Shown here piece after piece: positions 8,756 through 17,032 of a stretch of 37,371 bases of DNA. Both the position numbers and the translations under genes were made by a program. The notes below the pieces were generated by a model that saw only the letters and a program-made list of their open reading frames with translations, was not told the DNA's origin and ran no database searches. The DNA is taken from contig PLRJ01000221.1 in the NCBI GenBank assembly GCA_003163855.1, forward strand, positions 1 to 37,371, given 5' to 3'. Source of the DNA: Bryobacterales bacterium. GTDB taxonomy: Bacteria > Acidobacteriota > Terriglobia > Bryobacterales > Bryobacteraceae. The number at the start of each line of letters is the position of its first letter. Within the stretch, counting starts at the first letter, position 1.

Positions 8756-10338
8756 AGACCACGCATCTTCTGTTGGTGACGTTGTTACTGTCCGTCGCGC
8801 AAGCGCAAGAACTTGCTCCGGCAAAACTGCTGCAGCCGCCCACCGATACCTGGCCCATGTACAACGGCGATTACTCCGGCCGCCGCTTCAGCCCGCTTAC
8901 GCAAATAAATACCGGAAATCTGCATTCGCTCGGCCTCGCTTGGATGTTTCGAACTAGCGGCGTGGGCGCCATGCGCGGCATGGCTCCTGCAGAAATCAAG
9001 GGCACACCGCTATTCGTTAACGGAATCCTCTATTTAACGCTTCCCGACAATGTTTGGGCCATCAACGCCAGAACCGGCGAGCAACTCTGGCACTACAACT
9101 GGATCGATCACGGCGGCCATTTACTTGGCAATCGCGGCGTGGGCATGTACGGCGACTGGCTCTACTTCCTGGCGCCGGACGGATGGTTTATTTCGTTGAA
9201 CGCGAAGACCGGCAAAGAGCGCTGGAAGATTCAAGTCGCCGATTCCAAAATGCAGTACTTCACCACCATGGCTTCCATGGTGGTGGGCAACCACATTCTG
9301 GTTGGCGTGGGCGGCGATGCCATGGATGTGCCAGGCTATCTGGAATCGCGCGACCCGGAAACGGGCGCGTTGCAGTGGCGCTGGAATTCGGAACCAAGAA
9401 AAGGCGAGCCGGGATCGGAGACTTGGCCCAATGCCGAATCCATGGGACATGGCGGCGGAATGACGTGGCTGCCGGGCACGTACGATCCGGAACTGAATCT
9501 TATCTACTGGGGAACCGGCAACCCTAATCCCGTCTATGCAGGACAAGGAAGAAAAGGCGACAACCTCTGGACCTGCTCGATAGTGGCTCTGAATCCAGAC
9601 ACTGGAAAAATGGTCTGGTATTTTCAGGCTTCGCCGCACGACACGCACGACTGGGACAACGTGGAAACGCCAGTCCTTTTCGACGGCGAGTTCAAGGGCA
9701 AGCACTACAAAATGTTGGGGCAGGCGGCGCGCAATGGCTATTTCTTCCTGCTGGATAGAACTAACGGCAAGAGTCTGCTGAGCGCTCCCTACGTCGGAGC
9801 AAACTGGTCGAAAGGCGTAGACGCGCGCGGCGAGCCTATTCCGGATGAAGCCAAGGAACCGAAGACGGATGGAACCTTGCTGAACATTCAAGCGCAAGGC
9901 GGTACCAATTGGTTTCCTCCCAGCTTCAATCCGCAAACCGGACTCTTTTACGTCAATGCCATGGACGGTTACAGCCTCGCTTACCTCACAGATACCAGCG
10001 AGAAGCCGGAGGGCTACGGTGGCAGCGGGCGCAATCTGTTCTTCAAGTCGAGCCTAAAGGCAATCGACTACAAAACAGGCGAAATTAAATGGCAGCACGA
10101 GTTTCCGGCGCGCGGACAGGCCGGTTCCGGCATCTTGAACACGGCTGGCGGCGTGATGTTCAGCGGCGATCCGTCGGGCAATTTGATCGCATGGGCTCCT
10201 GGCACGGGCGCGATTCTATGGCATTTTCATCTGCCGGCGAATGTCACTAACGGCCCTATGACTTACATGCTGGATGGAAAGCAGTATCTCGTGGCCGGTG
10301 CCGGCGATACGCTGTATGCCTTTCAGGTTATTAACTAA
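8752..10338 (+). CDS. PQQ-dependent dehydrogenase-like quinoprotein
   Basis: The 528-residue exported protein (signal peptide MKTTHLLLVTLLLSVAQAQ) has the eight-bladed fold of alcohol/methanol quinoprotein dehydrogenases, without a fused heme domain. Tryptophan-docking repeats such as INARTGEQLWHY, LNAKTGKERWKI and IDYKTGEIKWQH are clear. By eye alignment to methanol dehydrogenase, W239, N257, R327, D300 and D302 are kept; the extra Asp in HD300-W-D302 matches the position linked with lanthanide use. In contrast, the vicinal Cys pair is replaced (G122-H123) and the metal-ligand Glu is replaced by A190. It may oxidise an alcohol, aldehyde or sugar, or may not bind PQQ at all; no pqq genes are present in the window. 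It overlaps the cytochrome c gene by ATGA and converges on the receiver gene with an 8 bp overlap. Confidence 0.88.
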   Translation: MKTTHLLLVTLLLSVAQAQELAPAKLLQPPTDTWPMYNGDYSGRRFSPLTQINTGNLHSLGLAWMFRTSGVGAMRGMAPAEIKGTPLFVNGILYLTLPDNVWAINARTGEQLWHYNWIDHGGHLLGNRGVGMYGDWLYFLAPDGWFISLNAKTGKERWKIQVADSKMQYFTTMASMVVGNHILVGVGGDAMDVPGYLESRDPETGALQWRWNSEPRKGEPGSETWPNAESMGHGGGMTWLPGTYDPELNLIYWGTGNPNPVYAGQGRKGDNLWTCSIVALNPDTGKMVWYFQASPHDTHDWDNVETPVLFDGEFKGKHYKMLGQAARNGYFFLLDRTNGKSLLSAPYVGANWSKGVDARGEPIPDEAKEPKTDGTLLNIQAQGGTNWFPPSFNPQTGLFYVNAMDGYSLAYLTDTSEKPEGYGGSGRNLFFKSSLKAIDYKTGEIKWQHEFPARGQAGSGILNTAGGVMFSGDPSGNLIAWAPGTGAILWHFHLPANVTNGPMTYMLDGKQYLVAGAGDTLYAFQVIN

Positions 10339-10708
10339 TTGGCGCGTAACGCGTTAGTAACTCGTGCAAGTTTTGCACAAAAGCCGAACGCGCCAGCACC
10401 GTGTCGCACCCTTTGTCTGCAGCGGCCTGCCGTAAGTCAACCTGAACGTGAGAAACATAACCAAGAAGCGGAATTGAGCTGGTAACTGCGTCACTTTTCA
10501 GCTTGACGATGGTGTCCAGCGGGTCAGATTTCGCGTAATTCAGGTCAAGAATAATCAGCGAGGCGCCCGCGCGCGCCTTTGCCAGCGCGTCTTCCTGTGA
10601 CCTTACAAATACACCGCTTAGTCCTGCCCGTTTCAGCGCCTCCTGGATTTTAACCATGAACATAAGGTCGTCTAAGACGACAATTACGGTGTTATTTTGA
10701 TGAATCAT
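10331..10708 (-). CDS. stand-alone receiver (CheY-like) domain protein, degenerate
   Basis: This small protein of 125 residues consists of one receiver domain and no output domain. VIVVLDDL near the N-terminus supplies the acidic pair and LIILDLNYAKSDP the phospho-acceptor Asp. The usual Lys of the last strand appears as Arg (TVLARSAF), and the Thr/Ser strand reads LLGYVSH, so phosphorylation chemistry may be altered. ATG 10708 is preferred because it starts just before the first strand; the frame extends upstream to 10804 without conserved sequence and would overlap zwf. No histidine kinase is adjacent. It diverges from zwf with 51 bp between the starts. Confidence 0.75.
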   Translation of the reverse strand: MIHQNNTVIVVLDDLMFMVKIQEALKRAGLSGVFVRSQEDALAKARAGASLIILDLNYAKSDPLDTIVKLKSDAVTSSIPLLGYVSHVQVDLRQAAADKGCDTVLARSAFVQNLHELLTRYAPIS

Positions 10709-10759
10709 TGCTTGCGCCACTAGTTGCGGACTCTCATTAGTCTTATCATCAAAGGAGTT

Positions 10760-12316
10760 ATGAGCGTCGCCACACAGCCAATAACAGAAGTAAATCCGTT
10801 GCAAGATCCGCTGCGGTTCGCGCGCCGGATACCTCCCTGTGCCATTGTCATTTTTGGCGCAAGCGGTGACCTTTCGAAAAGAAAGCTTTTGCCGTCACTC
10901 TACCGGCTGTTTTATGAGCGGCGCATTTCGCAGAATTTCGCCGTTCTAGGCAGTTCCAGAACGCCAATGTCAGATACTGACTTTCGCGCAAGGATGAAGG
11001 AGTCAGTCTCCAAGTTCCTGGAAGACGCGCCGTTCGATGAGGAAGTCTGGAATTCATTCGAGCAATCGCTTTTCTATGTAGCCGGCGACCTCACTAATCC
11101 GGCTTCTTACATCGATTTGAAAGCCAAGTTGGATGAGGTGGAGAAAAGCCATCAGACGGCAGGCAATGTGCTGTTTTACCTTTCCACGCAGCCGAGTCAT
11201 TACGCCGATGCCATCAAAGAACTAGGCGCACATGGGTTGCAAAATGGCAACGGCTGGCGGCGGGTGATTATTGAGAAGCCATTTGGTCACGACCTGACGA
11301 GCGCGCTTAAGTTGAACGAGGATATTCACCAGGTTTTCGATGAAGAGAACATTTACCGCATCGATCATTATCTTGGTAAAGAAACGGTTCAGAACATACT
11401 GGCTTTCCGCTTCGGCAATGGAATTTTCGAGCCGCTGTGGAACCGCCGTTATGTGGATCATGTGCAGATAACAGCTGCAGAATCCATCGGCGTTGAAGGG
11501 CGTGGTGCCTACTACCAGGAAGCGGGTGCGCTGCGCGACATGATCCAGAACCACTTAAGCCAGGTTATGGCCACTGTGGCGATGGAGCCGCCGACTGTTT
11601 TCGATGCCGAAAACGTGCGCGACGAAAGGGCGAAATTGCTGCGCGCGGTGCGAGTTATGAAGCCGGAAGACGTCGCGAAATACGCCGTTGCCGGTCAATA
11701 TGGGCCGGCGAAGGTCGGCGGCCAGGATCTTCCTGGCTTTCGTCAGGAGCCGAGCGTAACTCCCGATGCGCAAACAGACACTTACGCAGCGGTCACATTC
11801 TACATTGATAATTGGCGCTGGGCGGGCGTGCCGTTCTACATCCGCAGCGGCAAACGCATGCCGAAGCGTGTTACCGATATTGCGATCCAGTTTCACGCTC
11901 CACCACTCGGTCTGTTCACGCAGCAGACTAGGGCTGGCGATTTTCGCGAAGCGCGCCCCAACCTGCTCGTTTTGCGCATTCAGCCCGAAGAAGGCATTTC
12001 GCTGCGTTTTCTTTCAAAGAGTCCGGGCAGCGGCATGCACGTTCGTCCTGTCTCTATGGACTTTAACTACGGCTCGAGTTTCGGCGAGCGGACACCAACG
12101 GCTTATGAGACGCTGCTTGTAGACGCAATGGCCGGCGACCCGACTCTATATACACGTCAGGATATGGTGATCGCGAGCTGGCAAATTGTACAACCTATTC
12201 TCGATTCCTGGGCGCAGACAAAATTTGAATTTCCCAACTACGCATCAGGGACCTGGGGACCGAAAGCTTCAGACGAGATGCTGGCGCGGCAGGGACACGT
12301 TTGGAGAGTGCCATGA
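10760..12316 (+). CDS. zwf: glucose-6-phosphate dehydrogenase
   Basis: It oxidises glucose-6-phosphate to 6-phosphogluconolactone with NAD(P)+, the entry step of the oxidative pentose phosphate pathway. The 518-residue protein shows the nucleotide-binding GASGDLSKRKLLPSLY at 33-48, EKPFGHD at 172-178 and the substrate/catalytic RIDHYLGK at 200-207; FYIRSGKRMPKR lies in the C-terminal beta domain. ATG 10760 is chosen over an upstream in-frame TTG (10724) because AAAGGAG stands just before it, although only two bases separate them. The stop overlaps the start of opcA by ATGA, giving a co-translated zwf-opcA-pgl run. Confidence 0.97.
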   Translation: MSVATQPITEVNPLQDPLRFARRIPPCAIVIFGASGDLSKRKLLPSLYRLFYERRISQNFAVLGSSRTPMSDTDFRARMKESVSKFLEDAPFDEEVWNSFEQSLFYVAGDLTNPASYIDLKAKLDEVEKSHQTAGNVLFYLSTQPSHYADAIKELGAHGLQNGNGWRRVIIEKPFGHDLTSALKLNEDIHQVFDEENIYRIDHYLGKETVQNILAFRFGNGIFEPLWNRRYVDHVQITAAESIGVEGRGAYYQEAGALRDMIQNHLSQVMATVAMEPPTVFDAENVRDERAKLLRAVRVMKPEDVAKYAVAGQYGPAKVGGQDLPGFRQEPSVTPDAQTDTYAAVTFYIDNWRWAGVPFYIRSGKRMPKRVTDIAIQFHAPPLGLFTQQTRAGDFREARPNLLVLRIQPEEGISLRFLSKSPGSGMHVRPVSMDFNYGSSFGERTPTAYETLLVDAMAGDPTLYTRQDMVIASWQIVQPILDSWAQTKFEFPNYASGTWGPKASDEMLARQGHVWRVP

Positions 12317-13329
12317 GCGCAGTAATTTTTCCGGCACATCCTGAGCAGATTCTGAAGGGTCTGGGCAAGCTTTGGACCTCGTTAGGGCAGGAAGAAAAGC
12401 AGCAAGGCAAGCCGACTGTTTTGCGTGCGTGTGCCATGACTCTGCTGGTTGCCACAGACGAAGCAGACAACGGCTTTGAAGCTTCGCAAATTATTTCTGA
12501 ACTGATGCGTGAACATCCCAGCCGCGGTATCGTGCTGGCGGTGTCGGCTGAAGCGGAGCGCGGCATGGAAGCGCGTGTACTGGCGCAATGCTGGAAGCCG
12601 TTTGGCAAAGCGCAACAGATTTGCTGCGAGCAAATTGAGATAACTGCAAAACCGGAAGTGTGGCCCAATATCGGGCCTACCTTGGTTGGTCTCATTGCGG
12701 CCGATCTGCCTGCCATTCTGTGGTGCCGGCATCAGGGAGCCTTACACAAAGACGCATCCGAAGAAGCCAAGGCGGGGCTCGAGGCCGTTGTGTCGCTGGT
12801 TCAAAAGGTGATCATCGACTCCAATGGTATGGATGTGCAGGATGCGCGGGAATTAATTACAAAATGGCAGAAGCAAGGCCGAATTGTGGCCGACCTGGAA
12901 TGGACGCGCCTGACTCCGTGGCGTGAACCCATCTCATACGTCTTTGACAACGAAAGCCGTGAGAATCCGTTCTCGCAATTTCATACATTCGAGATTGGTT
13001 ATGGTGATGCGAAGCCGCCGATTTGTGCCATTTACATGGCAGCATGGCTTTCAGCTCCGAATAAGGCCAAGGTCGTATTCAAACGCGACTCAGAGGTCCC
13101 GGGCATTCACAGCATTCTGATGAGGTCGGCCTCAGAGACCATCGAATTCTTCCGCGACGGCAAGAATTGCGCCATTCTTCGCAGCACAAACGGACGCGCC
13201 CGAAAATACAATTTCCGAGAAGCTACCCTAACCTCTCTCCTGACGGAAGAACTTACTATCGTGGGAGCTGATGCCGCCTTCAACACGGCTCTGGGTAGAG
13301 CCGAGGCCCTTATTGAATATGCAAGCTAG
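12313..13329 (+). CDS. opcA: glucose-6-phosphate dehydrogenase assembly protein OpcA
   Basis: The 338-residue protein matches the OpcA family, which in cyanobacteria and actinobacteria assembles or allosterically activates glucose-6-phosphate dehydrogenase. I recognise the N-terminal CAMTLLVATDE and REHPSRGIVL segments, the central IAADLPAILWCRHQG, and a C-terminal domain with AIYMAAWLSAP. There is no signal peptide. The ATG at 12313 overlaps the zwf TGA and has GGAGAG upstream; an in-frame TTG at 12301 is less likely. The tight zwf-opcA-pgl order is the classical one and strengthens the call. Confidence 0.9.
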   Translation: MSAVIFPAHPEQILKGLGKLWTSLGQEEKQQGKPTVLRACAMTLLVATDEADNGFEASQIISELMREHPSRGIVLAVSAEAERGMEARVLAQCWKPFGKAQQICCEQIEITAKPEVWPNIGPTLVGLIAADLPAILWCRHQGALHKDASEEAKAGLEAVVSLVQKVIIDSNGMDVQDARELITKWQKQGRIVADLEWTRLTPWREPISYVFDNESRENPFSQFHTFEIGYGDAKPPICAIYMAAWLSAPNKAKVVFKRDSEVPGIHSILMRSASETIEFFRDGKNCAILRSTNGRARKYNFREATLTSLLTEELTIVGADAAFNTALGRAEALIEYAS

Positions 13330-14050
13330 CGGATCTGCCGACGTGCACATTCTCGAAAGCGCAGACGAAGCTGCCGCAAGCTGTTCCGCTTTCATTCTCA
13401 AGGCTCTATCTGACGCGCTGAGTTCCGCCGGCCGCGCAACTATAGCGGTGTCGGGCGGAAGTTCGCCCAAGCTTCTGTTTGCCGATATGGCCAAGGCTGA
13501 GTTCGATTGGACTAATGTTCACGTGTTCTGGGTAGATGAGCGCTGCGTGCCGCCCGATCGTTCAGAAAGCAACTTCAAACTTGCTAGCGACAACTGGCTC
13601 TCACCGGCGGCTGTTCCGCCGCAGAACCTCCACCGTGTCTACGGAGAACTGGATCCGCTGCAAGGCGCCCAGAAGTATGTTGCCGACATCAAAGCGTTCT
13701 TTGAACTCAAAGAGGGCGAGATGCCGGTCTTCGATGTTCTTCATCGCGGTATGGGCCCTGACGCTCACACGGCGAGCTTATTTCCGGGTGAGCCATTGAT
13801 AGACGACACTGCTGGAATTGCCGCGAACGTGTGGGTGGAAAAGTTTCAGATGCATCGCGTAACGCTGCTGCCCGGCGTTCTGAAGGCCGCTAAGCAAACA
13901 GTCCTGCAGGTCTCGGGACTGGAAAAGGCTGATGCTTTGAAGGAGGTTCTGCAGGGAAGCGAAGACCTGATGAAATATCCATGTCAGATTGCCAGCCGGC
14001 AGCCGAATGCGGCCTGGTTCCTGGACAAGGCTGCTGCTTCCAAGCTGTAG
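13319..14050 (+). CDS. pgl: 6-phosphogluconolactonase
   Basis: It hydrolyses 6-phosphogluconolactone to 6-phosphogluconate, the second step of the pathway. The 243-residue protein is of the DevB/SOL type: TIAVSGGSSPKLLF near the N-terminus, VHVFWVDERCVPPDRSESN in the middle and MGPDAHTASLFPG at about 150, where most homologues read GMGPDGHTASLFPG; the Gly-to-Ala change is unlikely to matter for the catalytic His. The ATG at 13319 overlaps opcA by 11 bp. The gene is followed immediately by the GTG of the capA-like gene. Confidence 0.95.
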   Translation: MQASGSADVHILESADEAAASCSAFILKALSDALSSAGRATIAVSGGSSPKLLFADMAKAEFDWTNVHVFWVDERCVPPDRSESNFKLASDNWLSPAAVPPQNLHRVYGELDPLQGAQKYVADIKAFFELKEGEMPVFDVLHRGMGPDAHTASLFPGEPLIDDTAGIAANVWVEKFQMHRVTLLPGVLKAAKQTVLQVSGLEKADALKEVLQGSEDLMKYPCQIASRQPNAAWFLDKAAASKL

Positions 14051-15121
14051 GTGAATCGGCTCGCGCATTCGGTTCTTACCGCGGTTTTTCTGCTGTCATC
14101 GTGCCGTTCCAGCCATGACGAGTATCTCCAACTAAAGCCAACTAAGCGAGTGGTTGGCCATGCAGCTTACAACCGCTTGATTTTCGCCGGCGACGTGATG
14201 TTTTCGCGCGATGTGCGAAAGCAAATGAAAGCCGCCGATGACGATGCCATGCCCTTTCGCAAGATAGCGCCCCTGCTGGCCGCTTCCGATATCGCCTTCG
14301 TCAATCTCGAATCGCCATTTTCAGACCAGGGGCGCTATTTCGCAGGCGGCCTGATCTTTCATGCCGAGCCTTCCACTGTGGCTGGTCTCAACCTGGCGCA
14401 TATCGCGGTAGCATCGACCGCCAATAATCATGCGCGCGATTGCGGTCCACACGGCGTTGCCTTTACAGTGGCATGGCTGCGCTCGCACGGAATTGAACCG
14501 GTTGGAAGTGGAAACTCGGCTGCGGAAACCCATCGCGGTGTTGTGCTGGTGCGTAACGGCGTGCGTTTCGGCTTCCTCGGCTACACCTTTGACCAGAAGA
14601 ACGGGAACTGGAAAGATTTGGACGATCGAATTGCCATTGCCGACATCGACGCTTTACGCCATGATGTGCCGGAGCTAAAGAAACACAGCGACGTAGTGAT
14701 TGTTTCGATGCATCACGGCATTGAATACAACAGCAAGCCTTCAGCCGGGCAAATCGCTTTCGCCCACGCGGCCATCGACTCGGGCGCCACGCTTGTCATT
14801 GGTCATCATCCGCACGTCATCGAGACGCAGGAGAGCTATAAGGACGGGGAAATTTTCTATTCGCTGGGCAACTTTGTGTTCGATCAATATCAGCGCACGG
14901 CGACACAACACGGCGAGGTTGTGGAGATATCATTCATGGGTCGCCAGATTCTGGCGACCCATGTGATGCCGGTGCTAATTACAAAAACTGGGCCTGAGCC
15001 GGAAGAATCAGTTCCCGCTGGGCCGCTCGACGTGTCCCCCGAACTTGTACCGCATAGCGGACAGAACCTTTTCGGCAAAAGTATTGTCCTTGCGCGACCG
15101 GAAACGCGTGAACAACGCTGA
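14051..15121 (+). CDS. CapA-family (PGA_cap) metallophosphatase-like lipoprotein
   Basis: The 356-residue protein begins with a lipoprotein signal ([12 protein letters not shown], lipobox LSSC) followed by a calcineurin-like domain of the CapA/PgsA family: [40 protein letters not shown] and GHHPHVIE supply the metal-binding His, Asp and Asn residues. Family members take part in poly-gamma-glutamate or capsule synthesis, but many have unknown substrates. The GTG start directly abuts the pgl stop. The last 38 codons overlap the 3' end of gnd on the other strand (114 bp) and lie outside the conserved domain, as if an original stop had been lost. Confidence 0.85.
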   Translation: MNRLAHSVLTAVFLLSSCRSSHDEYLQLKPTKRVVGHAAYNRLIFAGDVMFSRDVRKQMKAADDDAMPFRKIAPLLAASDIAFVNLESPFSDQGRYFAGGLIFHAEPSTVAGLNLAHIAVASTANNHARDCGPHGVAFTVAWLRSHGIEPVGSGNSAAETHRGVVLVRNGVRFGFLGYTFDQKNGNWKDLDDRIAIADIDALRHDVPELKKHSDVVIVSMHHGIEYNSKPSAGQIAFAHAAIDSGATLVIGHHPHVIETQESYKDGEIFYSLGNFVFDQYQRTATQHGEVVEISFMGRQILATHVMPVLITKTGPEPEESVPAGPLDVSPELVPHSGQNLFGKSIVLARPETREQR

Positions 15122-15991
15122 GGCGAGCACTTCGCACGATACGGCTTCTTCAATGGCAGCGTTGATGGTCCAGCGTCCTTCGCCCGAATCAGCTACGGAT
15201 CCGCTGAAGTCGGATAGGTCGGGATTTTCAACCAGCGCCATTGCAGTCAGGTCGAGCAGCCACGATCCCACTACGCTGCCTCGCCGCCACAATTCGGCGA
15301 TATCGGCGACGTTCAGATCAAAACGTTCGTCCTCTGGCAGGTCAGTCGTGTTTTTGTTGACCATGATGTCGAAGCCTTCGGCGTAGGCTTGCATAACGCC
15401 GTACTCGATGCCGTTATGGACCATCTTGACGAAGTGGCCGGAGCCTGGAGGGCCAGTGCGCAAGTAGCCTTTTTCTGAAGTTCCACCCATTTTCTCGCGC
15501 CCGGGCGTACGTTCGATGGTGCCTATACCAGGCGAGAGAGTGGAAAAAATGGGTTCAATTCGCTTGAATGCCGCCTCGTCAGCGCCGACCATTAAACAAT
15601 AGCCACGTTGTAACCCCCACACGCCACCGCTGGTGCCCGCGTCGAGATAATCTATGCCGCGCTTCTTTAGTTCGGCCGCGCGGCGAATGTCGTCCTTGTA
15701 AAAACTATTGCCACCATCAATGATGGCGTCGCCATCTTCCATAAACGATGCCAGAGCCTGCACCGTGGTTTCTGTTGCCTTACCGGCTGGAACCATCACC
15801 CAGACGGTACGCGGTTTCGGCAGTTTCTTTACCAGATCTTCCAGCGAGGAAGCGCCTTCCGCTCCATCCGCCACTAACTTCTTCACGTTTTCCGGATTAA
15901 GGTCAAACACGGTCACTTTGTGGCCGCCGTTTTCTAATCTCCGGCTCATATTGGCGCCCATGCGCCCGAGCCCAACCAAGCCAATTTGCAT
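15008..15991 (-). CDS. gnd: 6-phosphogluconate dehydrogenase (decarboxylating), short NAD-type
   Basis: It oxidatively decarboxylates 6-phosphogluconate to ribulose-5-phosphate. At 327 residues it belongs to the short GndA/YqeC-like class rather than the 470-residue class. [16 protein letters not shown] is the Rossmann loop; the acidic residue in [10 protein letters not shown] after the second strand suggests NAD+ rather than NADP+ (inference). [32 protein letters not shown] segments and [13 protein letters not shown] with the catalytic Lys are present, and [13 protein letters not shown] ends the protein as in full-length relatives. AGGAGA lies 5 bases before the ATG. It converges on the zwf-opcA-pgl-capA operon and completes the oxidative branch. 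Confidence 0.95.
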   Translation of the reverse strand: MQIGLVGLGRMGANMSRRLENGGHKVTVFDLNPENVKKLVADGAEGASSLEDLVKKLPKPRTVWVMVPAGKATETTVQALASFMEDGDAIIDGGNSFYKDDIRRAAELKKRGIDYLDAGTSGGVWGLQRGYCLMVGADEAAFKRIEPIFSTLSPGIGTIERTPGREKMGGTSEKGYLRTGPPGSGHFVKMVHNGIEYGVMQAYAEGFDIMVNKNTTDLPEDERFDLNVADIAELWRRGSVVGSWLLDLTAMALVENPDLSDFSGSVADSGEGRWTINAAIEEAVSCEVLASALFTRFRSRKDNTFAEKVLSAMRYKFGGHVERPSGN

Positions 15992-16055
15992 CGTCTCTCC
16001 TAGGCGGGTGTGAAAATCAAACCACCCACCTGATAGGTTAGCTTCTTTACCTTTT

Positions 16056-17030
16056 ATGAGATCCGTTTGTCCTTCATTTCTTTCAATTTCTGCTGCAACG
16101 CTGGTGTTGTGTTCCAGTTGTAATCGTCAACACGTCACCACCGTGGCCATGATTCCCAAAGCGAGCGCGGATATTTTCTGGCAAAGTGTGCACGCCGGCG
16201 CCGTGAAGAGCGCAATGGACCACCAAGTAAAGATTGTGTGGGACGGGCCACCGAATGAAACCGACATTGCCACGGAAATGCAGATAGTCGAAACCATGAT
16301 CAATCGCCGGGTTGACGCCATCGCGTTGGCGCCATCCGATAAAAGCGCTTTCAAGATTGTGGTTGACCGCGCCGCCAAGGCTTCGATACCGGTAGTGATC
16401 TACGACTCCGGGATCGATACGGAGAACTACCGTACTTTTGTCGCCACAGACAACTATCTGGGCGGCTCGATGGGAGCGGACCGACTGGGAAAGTTGCTGC
16501 ATGGAAAAGGCAAGATTGTCATGGTGAAAACAGTTCCTGGCGGAGCGTCCACAACTGCGCGCGAGGATGGCTTCCGGCACGAATTGAATGAGCTCTACCC
16601 GAATATCAAGATCTTGGACGAGCGCTACGGCATGGCTAGCATTGCGCAGTCTTTGAACGTGACCGAAAATATGCTGACCGCACATCCCGACTTGGATGGC
16701 ATGTTCTGTTCTAACGAGTCGGGCACGGCCGGCGCGGCCCAGGCGCTGAAGGGCAGGCTCAGCAAGATTACGCTTGTCGGTTTCGATTCCAGTCCCACGC
16801 TCCTTTCCCTGATGCAGGAGGGTTGGATTAATTCTCTGGTAATTCAAGATCCGTTCCGCATGGGCGAAACCGCGTTTACCGAGGCGGTGGATGCCCTGCG
16901 GGGAGAAAAAACTCCGAAGAAAATTTTTCTCCCCCCGCATCTGCTCGACTTAGGCAATCTTCACGATCCTGCAATTCAACAGCAGCTCTACCCGGACTTG
17001 AAAAAATATCTGGGTGATTCCGGCTATTGA
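16056..17030 (+). CDS. sugar-type ABC transporter substrate-binding lipoprotein
   Basis: The 324-residue protein has a lipoprotein signal ([11 protein letters not shown]) and a type I periplasmic-binding fold like ribose-binding proteins: [18 protein letters not shown] at the start of domain 1, [47 protein letters not shown] and [17 protein letters not shown]. Such proteins bind a sugar and deliver it to a permease, or serve as a sensor input. No permease or ATPase is next to it, so it is an orphan here; it diverges from gnd with 64 bp between starts. The ligand cannot be told from sequence. Confidence 0.88.
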   Translation: MRSVCPSFLSISAATLVLCSSCNRQHVTTVAMIPKASADIFWQSVHAGAVKSAMDHQVKIVWDGPPNETDIATEMQIVETMINRRVDAIALAPSDKSAFKIVVDRAAKASIPVVIYDSGIDTENYRTFVATDNYLGGSMGADRLGKLLHGKGKIVMVKTVPGGASTTAREDGFRHELNELYPNIKILDERYGMASIAQSLNVTENMLTAHPDLDGMFCSNESGTAGAAQALKGRLSKITLVGFDSSPTLLSLMQEGWINSLVIQDPFRMGETAFTEAVDALRGEKTPKKIFLPPHLLDLGNLHDPAIQQQLYPDLKKYLGDSGY

Positions 17031-17032
17031 TA

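Noticed and set aside
9121..9936. 271-codon minus-strand frame inside the quinoprotein gene
   Set aside because: Antisense shadow; the + strand encodes well-conserved propeller motifs throughout.
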